Below are positions 31,899 to 35,558 of a stretch of DNA of 35,558 bases, piece after piece. Within the stretch, counting starts at the first letter, position 1. The number at the start of each line of letters is the position of its first letter. A program made the translations under genes and the position numbers. The stretch comes from a virus: the IMG/VR virus record IMGVR_UViG_3300049893_000388, positions 1 to 35,558 of that record; one strand, given 5' to 3'. Under the pieces are notes generated by a model. The model did no database searches and was not told where the DNA came from. It saw only the letters and a list, made by a program, of their open reading frames with translations.

Positions 31899-32274
31899 TG
31901 CCGCTGCGGTGTTCGTTCTGGCGGTTGGCGCTATCCGGCACTACGGATACGCGCTGGCCGACCCGGAGAACATGGGCATCGTCTCCAAGGCTCTTGGAGG
32001 CTTTGCCCTGCTTGCCGTTGTCCCATTCATCTGGAAAGCCTACCCGAGCAGGCTTATGGGGATTGTCCTAGCATGGTGGACGTTCGAGGCCCTTCAGATA
32101 GTGCTGTGCTCGACGGCGTACTGGATCAAGCCGTGGGAAGTCCAAACCGGCCAATCCATATGTTCGGCCCGCTTCGGGATGGACCTTGGGGCTTTGGGCA
32201 TCATGCTGGTGGCCATGATTCTGTGGAAGATCGTCAAGGTTTCCAATACACAGAGGACGGAGAAATGTCGATGA
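31867..32274 (+). CDS. Four-span membrane protein, possible holin
   Basis: A 135-aa protein with about four hydrophobic segments (residues 12-28, 41-59, 62-85 and 104-124), for example FVLAVGAIRHYGYAL and GIVLAWWTFEALQIV. The first codons are GTG repeats (31867, 31870, 31873), so the exact start is unclear. It overlaps the preceding gene by 32 bases. The place between a small membrane gene and the coiled-coil membrane gene suggests a role in lysis, with another holin at 32552. Confidence 0.55.
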   Translation: MVVADPKNRLDAAAVFVLAVGAIRHYGYALADPENMGIVSKALGGFALLAVVPFIWKAYPSRLMGIVLAWWTFEALQIVLCSTAYWIKPWEVQTGQSICSARFGMDLGALGIMLVAMILWKIVKVSNTQRTEKCR

Positions 32275-32555
32275 TGTCACCAGACATTCCACCCGTGACC
32301 TCTATGGAGGCCGTGGACCTCCACTTGCGCCTAATCCTTGCACGGATCGAAGAACTCCAGGCACAACAAGCCGAGATGATTACCCGCGCCGAATTCGAGC
32401 GACGCATCGCCGACTTGACGGCCAAGATCGAAACCAACTCCGTCCGTTCGTTCTGGCGTCGGCTGACCGAGATTGCAGTGGGCATCGTCGCGCTGTCTAC
32501 CGCAATCGGGTTCGCCATCGCAGTGGTCGAGTTCATCCAGAGGGCGAAGGCATGA
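32265..32555 (+). CDS. Coiled-coil protein with C-terminal membrane anchor, 96 aa
   Basis: A helical segment at about residues 17-55 (DLHLRLILARIEELQAQQAE) is followed by a transmembrane helix near 68-90 (IAVGIVALSTAIGFAIAVVE). This resembles XhlA-type haemolysin/holin-associated proteins of phages. The ATG has a GGAG ribosome site and sits inside the end of the preceding gene. It may help the neighbouring holin. Confidence 0.65.
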   Translation: MSMMSPDIPPVTSMEAVDLHLRLILARIEELQAQQAEMITRAEFERRIADLTAKIETNSVRSFWRRLTEIAVGIVALSTAIGFAIAVVEFIQRAKA

Positions 32556-32773
32556 AGCGCAGCCACGTATTCATCGGCATCTTGATCTGCGCCATGTTCA
32601 TGGCAATCACTGTTGGCCTGTTCGTCTATGAGCCACCGGAAAAGGCCAGAGAACCCCTGCTGATCCTTGTTGGCTCACTGAGCGCGGCTTTCGGTGCTGT
32701 GGTGAACTACTGGTTCGGGTCTAGCTCGGGGTCTGCACACAAATCTGAACTGCTTGCTTCAGGGAGGCAATGA
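32552..32773 (+). CDS. Holin candidate, two membrane spans, 73 aa
   Basis: Two hydrophobic segments, residues about 5-26 (HVFIGILICAMFMAITVGL) and about 36-56 (LLILVGSLSAAFGAVVNYWF), then a short Ser/Lys-rich tail. A GSxSAAFGxVVNYWFGSS pattern at the second span is common in phage holins of this length. The ATGA overlap with the gene before and the gene after ties it into the lysis cassette. Of the membrane genes here it is the best candidate for the pore-forming holin. Confidence 0.7.
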   Translation: MKRSHVFIGILICAMFMAITVGLFVYEPPEKAREPLLILVGSLSAAFGAVVNYWFGSSSGSAHKSELLASGRQ

Positions 32774-33057
32774 TGGATGAGAAATACAGGGCATCACTGC
32801 TGAGTCGGTACTATTTGAAAAACGGGAAGATTTATGACGGAGGCGTGGAACTTTCTCCGCAGCAGTTGGATGCATCAATTGTTCGCGCCTACAATGCAGT
32901 AAGAAACAACACGGCTCAGTTTGGAAACTCTTCTATTGATCCAATCGCACAGTTTGCAAACGACACATTGGGTGCTGAACTTGAGTCAATGCTTGCAGTA
33001 AGAAAACAGCTTGGAATTAACACGCCAATCGCCGGGCTGTTGGCTGGTAAGCCGTGA
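32770..33057 (+). CDS. Small hypothetical protein in the lysis cassette, 95 aa
   Basis: A helical 95-aa protein (KYRASLLSRYYLKNGKIYDG) with a preceding GGAGG and two possible ATGs (32770 and 32773). It ends with GTGA overlap into the next gene. It has no export signal. Its place between holin and the DUF5675 protein might suggest an auxiliary lysis role, but it reads like an ordinary structural-type protein. Confidence 0.55.
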   Translation: MMDEKYRASLLSRYYLKNGKIYDGGVELSPQQLDASIVRAYNAVRNNTAQFGNSSIDPIAQFANDTLGAELESMLAVRKQLGINTPIAGLLAGKP

Positions 33058-33515
33058 GTGAATTCCTACTGCGTCGCGTCCAGTGCGACCCTGACGTGAC
33101 CATCGGAGACCTGTCGCTCAACGGCAGGCACATCTGCTACGTGTGCGAAGACCCAGAGCGTGAAGTCCCGGGTCAGCCGGTGGAGCAGTGGAAGATCAAA
33201 GGCAATACCGCCATCCCCCGCGGCCGGTACAAGATAGAGCGCACCTGGAGCCAGCGGTTCCAGATGACCATGCCGCAACTACTGGACGTGCCCGGGTTCC
33301 TTGGCATCCGCATCCATCCCGGCAATACCCCATCCGACACCGAGGGCTGCCTGCTTCCGGGGCTTGAGCGGCGGTACAAAAGCGTCGGATCGAGCCAGTT
33401 AGCCTACCGTGAAATCCTCAAGTGGCTGGATGCCATCGAAGGACAGGGGCTGGATGCGTGGATCACGATTACGGGGCCTGAGACGGCCGAGGAAGCCATC
33501 AAGGCAGGCGCATGA
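33054..33515 (+). CDS. DUF5675-like protein in the endolysin position
   Basis: A 153-aa protein with the family pattern IPRGRYKIERTWSQRFQMTM then VPGFLGIRIHPGN (His88, Asn91) and DTEGCLLPG (Cys99). The H...G-C pair is reminiscent of L,D-transpeptidase or cysteine-peptidase centres. It has no signal peptide, and lies between the holin-type genes and Rz/Rz1, where endolysin normally sits; no classic lysozyme or amidase is in the window. It may be the wall-cutting enzyme; activity is not established. Confidence 0.75.
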   Translation: MSEFLLRRVQCDPDVTIGDLSLNGRHICYVCEDPEREVPGQPVEQWKIKGNTAIPRGRYKIERTWSQRFQMTMPQLLDVPGFLGIRIHPGNTPSDTEGCLLPGLERRYKSVGSSQLAYREILKWLDAIEGQGLDAWITITGPETAEEAIKAGA

Positions 33516-34039
33516 TCCGCGTCGTCATAGCCCTGTTGGCTGCTGCCGCCTTGGCCGGTCTATGGTGGCACGGCTACAAGAAAGGCGAGGCGCACGACAA
33601 GACCCGCAGTGACCTCGTGATCGCCAATATGGTTGCAGAGGCCAAAGACAGGCTGGACAAGGCCAACGCACTGATCCGGCAGCAGTCCGACCAGATGCAG
33701 GCCAACAGGGAAAGGGCTGAACGTGACCTACAAGCCGAACGCCAGAAACAGGCTCGCCGCCTTGCTGATGATATCGCTACTGACCGCCTCGTGCGCGAGC
33801 AGATCGCCGACGTTGCCCGTGGCCCCGGAGCCGATCAGGATTCCCTCGCCGCCTGTCGGAGTGACGCCAGCGCCCTCGGGGACGTATCTGAACGAGCACT
33901 GCAAGCTCATCGAGTATGCGTCGAGGCGGCTGAATCGGAAGCTGCCGGTGCCCGAGCACTGCTTGACGCCTGGCCTAAAGTGAACGCGCCGACATTACAC
34001 GAGGGCACGCCTTCCGCAGCCCTTCAAGCGCCGCAGTAA
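33512..34039 (+). CDS. Rz-like inner-membrane spanin
   Basis: A 175-aa protein: a single N-terminal membrane helix (residues 3-20, RVVIALLAAAALAGLWWH) then a long periplasmic coiled coil (for example RLDKANALIRQQSDQMQANR). Rz-type i-spanins use this to reach the outer membrane lipoprotein and finish lysis of Gram-negative cells. The nested Rz1 ORF in another frame (33723-33983) confirms the call. The C-terminal part overlaps a leftward gene tail to tail. Confidence 0.85.
   Translation: MIRVVIALLAAAALAGLWWHGYKKGEAHDKTRSDLVIANMVAEAKDRLDKANALIRQQSDQMQANRERAERDLQAERQKQARRLADDIATDRLVREQIADVARGPGADQDSLAACRSDASALGDVSERALQAHRVCVEAAESEAAGARALLDAWPKVNAPTLHEGTPSAALQAPQ
33723..33983 (+). CDS. Rz1-like outer-membrane spanin, nested in Rz
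   Basis: An 86-aa ORF in another frame within Rz. A GTG start follows AAAGG. Residues 11-24 form a lipoprotein signal ending in a lipobox-type Cys (LLTASC, Cys24), followed by a Pro-rich stretch (SPTLPVAPEPIRIPSPPVGV) typical of o-spanins. Nested Rz/Rz1 pairs mark phages of Gram-negative hosts. Confidence 0.85.
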   Translation: MTYKPNARNRLAALLMISLLTASCASRSPTLPVAPEPIRIPSPPVGVTPAPSGTYLNEHCKLIEYASRRLNRKLPVPEHCLTPGLK

Positions 34040-34298
34040 GCCCCGCGCGTTTCCACGGCTGGCCGTCGATGCTGACTGCGTACACGTCCACGCGGTTGGT
34101 GCGCCGAAACTCTAGCGTGTGCGTCTCGTGGCCGAAGTCGAAGCGCTCGATCATGATACGCATGCGCAGTTCAGGTAGAGCCGCTGGATAGTCAGGCGCC
34201 GGCCGATCCATGCGGTTGCGCTCACGCGCAGCCTGCGATCTGCGCTGGCGGTCTGCTGCCCATTGCTGGTGTTGCTTGCGGGTGGCGCGATAGCTCAT
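33975..34298 (-). CDS. Leftward phage-type hypothetical protein, 107 aa
   Basis: The start (MSYRATRKQHQQWAADRQRR) has AAGG at good spacing on the minus strand; longer readings extend to 34322. Residues 1-40 are very basic and helical; the rest contains HTHTLEFRRTNRVDVYAVSI then DGQPWKRAGLTAALEGLRKA. The 3' end overlaps Rz by 65 bases, tail to tail, so it belongs to the phage side. A lone integron core site lies 30 bases upstream, marking the start of the cassette region. Confidence 0.7.
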   Translation of the reverse strand: MSYRATRKQHQQWAADRQRRSQAARERNRMDRPAPDYPAALPELRMRIMIERFDFGHETHTLEFRRTNRVDVYAVSIDGQPWKRAGLTAALEGLRKACPRVMSARSL

Positions 34299-34327
34299 AC
34301 AGACCTTGCGAGGTTCGATCAACTCAC

Positions 34328-34334
34328 GTTAGGC
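34328..34334 (+). other. Lone integron core site at the array edge
   Basis: GTTAGGC on the plus strand matches the GTTRRRY core used by integron integrases, and the sequence right of it (TTAGGC...) is the start of the first cassette. No matching RYYYAAC and no folding partner lies to the left, so this is not a whole attC. It could be an attI-like or secondary insertion site in phage DNA, or the remnant of a truncated attC. Confidence 0.65.
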
Positions 34335-34335
34335 A

Positions 34336-34650
34336 TCACGCGCCAGGGATGCCGTGGTCTGCCCACATGCGATCCCGGTCCATGTTCAGCCGGCTGGTTC
34401 TCGGGCAGTCTTCCAGGTCAAGGCGCTGCCGCGCATACCGTCCGCGTCGGTCGTTTGTCAGATCGGCCATTTCCAACAGCAGCTTGTCGCGCTGTTCGGA
34501 CGTGGCCTTCTTCACCAGCGTGCAGTCGGCCAGCTTTGCCTCGCCTTCAGGCCAGCCGCACCATGCCAGTCGGTCGCCTTCCACGTAGGCCACAACCCAC
34601 GTTTCGCCGCTTGGGCCGTGCTTCACATGGTCTGCTGTGTCAATGTCCAT
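34336..34650 (-). CDS. Cassette-encoded small protein, 104 aa
   Basis: Reads MDIDTADHVKHGPSGETWVV, then YVEGDRLAWCGWPEGEAKLA and DCTLVKKATSEQRDKLL. The ATG has AAAGGA before it on the minus strand. It is a compact protein with a small beta-sheet N-terminus and a charged helix, a family I have met in proteobacterial phage and cassette contexts, of unknown function. The stop lies 2 bases from the core site at 34328, the start 30 bases from the attC at 34680. The gene runs against the attC polarity. Confidence 0.75.
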   Translation of the reverse strand: MDIDTADHVKHGPSGETWVVAYVEGDRLAWCGWPEGEAKLADCTLVKKATSEQRDKLLLEMADLTNDRRGRYARQRLDLEDCPRTSRLNMDRDRMWADHGIPGA

Positions 34651-34679
34651 CGTCGTTCCTTTTGCTTCGGGTGAGTGAT

Positions 34680-34736
34680 GCCTAACTGTCGCTTCAAGCG
34701 GACGGCCTTCGGCCGCCGCTTAAGCTGGCGTTAGGC
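34680..34736 (+). repeat. attC recombination site 1, 57 bp
   Basis: Bounded by inverse core GCCTAAC (34680-34686) and core GTTAGGC (34730-34736). Inside, GCTTCAAGCGGACGGCC and GGCCGCCGCTTAAGC pair nearly perfectly around a short TTC-type loop. The left arm has an extra C (TTCAAG versus CTTAA on the right) and an extra A, which are the extrahelical bases that set attC polarity. This is the textbook structure of a short integron attC site. Polarity is rightward, opposite to the flanking genes. Confidence 0.92.
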
Positions 34737-34740
34737 CCTG

Positions 34741-34926
34741 TCACACGCCAACGAACCACGGCGGGATAGGTGGGTGCTGGCCGCAGTGCGGGCAAGTGTT
34801 GGCGTGCAGCCACGCTTCCTTGGCTTCGGCCTTCTTGCGGTGTTCATTGGCCGCAGCAAGTGCTCGGGCTTCGTGCTCTTTGGCGGCGCGCTCTTGTTCC
34901 TCTTTGGTCGGTGGCAGTATCCACAT
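34741..34926 (-). CDS. Cassette-encoded zinc-finger-like protein, 61 aa
   Basis: MWILPPTKEEQERAAKEHEA is followed by a Lys/Glu/Ala-rich helix and, near the C-terminus, HANTCPHCGQHPP, a Cys-x2-Cys knuckle with His neighbours that may bind zinc. GGAG lies 8 bases before the ATG on the minus strand. The gene fills the cassette between attC sites 1 and 2. No family is recognised. Confidence 0.65.
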   Translation of the reverse strand: MWILPPTKEEQERAAKEHEARALAAANEHRKKAEAKEAWLHANTCPHCGQHPPIPPWFVGV

Positions 34927-34948
34927 GGTCTCGCTCCGGTTGCGCAGG

Positions 34949-35008
34949 GCCTAACCCTGCGTTCAAGGCCGACTGCCTGCGGCAGCGGCCTTAACTTCGA
35001 CGTTAGGC
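34949..35008 (+). repeat. attC recombination site 2, 60 bp
   Basis: Bounded by GCCTAAC (34949-34955) and GTTAGGC (35002-35008). GTTCAAGGCCGACTGCC pairs with GGCAGCGGCCTTAAC, again with an extra C and A on the left arm, and a TGC-type loop. Same polarity as site 1. The core end overlaps the TAA stop of the neighbouring gene. Confidence 0.92.
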
Positions 35009-35206
35009 CTCAAGCACCAGCTCAGCATGCCTGCGCAAGCTGTCAATGTTGTCGGGGTCTTTCAGCTCGTTGCTGGTCGTCCCTTCCACCAAGTCAAAAT
35101 CACCGGGGTCGGCGCTCTGCCACGCCACCTCGGTTGCTTGGTCCTGCGTGTCGGCTTCCACCAAGCACACGCACACGGCGGTCAGCTTCACTTCAAACAT
35201 CGGCAT
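35003..35206 (-). CDS. Cassette-encoded small protein, 67 aa
   Basis: The start MPMFEVKLTAVCVCLVEADT has AAGGAG at good spacing on the minus strand. It reads as a small alpha/beta protein of a type common in phage and proteobacterial small genes (DQATEVAWQSADPGDFDLVE). The TAA stop lies inside the core of attC site 2 (35003-35005). Function unknown. Confidence 0.7.
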   Translation of the reverse strand: MPMFEVKLTAVCVCLVEADTQDQATEVAWQSADPGDFDLVEGTTSNELKDPDNIDSLRRHAELVLEA

Positions 35207-35226
35207 TCGTAGCTCCTTCGCGTGGG

Positions 35227-35328
35227 GCCTAACCCCTCGGTCAACGCGAGCCCCAACGGCGGCCCGCAGTGTGGTGTTACTCCGGCGTCCGTGGCGCCGT
35301 TGGGTCCGCGTTACCTCGAACGTTATGC
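35227..35328 (+). repeat. attC recombination site 3, 102 bp
   Basis: Bounded by GCCTAAC (35227-35233) and GTTATGC (35322-35328). The arms GGTCAACGCGAGCCCCAACG and CGTTGGGTCCGCGTTACC pair over about 20 positions with a few bulges, and a longer central region (about 35264-35300) forms the terminal structure. The left arm again has an extra C (GTCAAC versus GTTAC). Longer and of a different loop from sites 1 and 2, as in mixed cassette arrays. Same rightward polarity. Confidence 0.85.
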
Positions 35329-35553
35329 CGCAAGTTCCGACAGAGCGGCACGCCACACGTCGTTCATGCTCTTGCGCAGCAGCACGGCGCGCTGCATCGC
35401 CTTTTGCATGGGTTCGGTCGCGTTCTCAGGCAGTCGGCGTTCCGCAGCCTTTGCGCGTTCGCGCCAATAGGCTTCGTTCCGCGCGTGAAAGGCGCCCGTT
35501 TCCATCCATGCCGCGATGCGCCGCGCCACCGCTTCGGCCAGCCGCACATCCAT
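35323..35553 (-). CDS. Cassette-encoded small helical protein, 76 aa, possibly incomplete
   Basis: Reads MDVRLAEAVARRIAAWMETG then FHARNEAYWRERAKAAERRL, all helical and basic. The TAA stop lies in the core of attC site 3. The ATG at 35553 is 5 bases from the window edge; the frame is open to the edge, so the true start may lie outside. No family is recognised. Confidence 0.55.
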   Translation of the reverse strand: MDVRLAEAVARRIAAWMETGAFHARNEAYWRERAKAAERRLPENATEPMQKAMQRAVLLRKSMNDVWRAALSELAA

Positions 35554-35558
35554 ATCAC

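Noticed and set aside
34354-34674. Plus-strand ORF (106 aa) in the first cassette, which would agree with attC polarity
   Set aside because: Composition (many Pro, Arg, Cys) is typical of a shadow; the minus-strand gene has a ribosome site and a protein-like sequence (YVEGDRLAWCGWPEGEA).

Overview
The window holds most of the late (structural and lysis) half of a tailed double-stranded DNA phage or prophage of Gram-negative, probably proteobacterial, hosts. The order terminase, P22-like portal, scaffold, capsid of the SU10/DUF5309 type, P22 gp4-like adaptor, gp10-like tail protein, internal proteins and Rz/Rz1 spanins points to a podovirus-like virion. No tRNA, integrase, repressor or replication gene is visible, so the window is a partial genome. 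The host genus cannot be fixed from sequence alone.

Layout. Positions 1-1636 are a leftward run of very small genes (35-118 aa), linked by overlapping start/stop codons and by a repeated intergenic module with hairpins. A divergent control region lies at about 1640-1830 (a leftward promoter and interlocking inverted repeats). From 1831 to 34039 almost everything runs rightward: small terminase, a helix-turn-helix protein, large terminase, portal, a cluster of tail-fibre-like proteins, glycosyltransferase and methyltransferase genes, scaffold, capsid, more glycosyltransferases, adaptor and tail genes, four probable internal/ejection proteins, another fibre, and a lysis cassette with nested Rz/Rz1. 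Most joints are ATGA, GTGA or TAATG overlaps, so translation is probably coupled along a long late operon.

Mobile DNA is dense. The large terminase is split by an intein at its TRWHEDD motif. Inside that intein, in a different reading frame and with its own ribosome binding site, sits a complete HNH endonuclease gene. Three further HNH genes lie in gaps of the late operon, two of them antisense.

The right end (34328-35558) is an integron-like gene-cassette array with three complete attC sites, a lone core site at its phage-side edge, and four small genes. All four genes run leftward, opposite to the polarity I infer for the attC sites, and join the leftward phage gene that overlaps Rz. Either a phage has captured integron cassettes among its small genes, or a prophage sits in or beside a chromosomal array. 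This and the out-of-frame HNH gene in the intein are the two most unusual things here.
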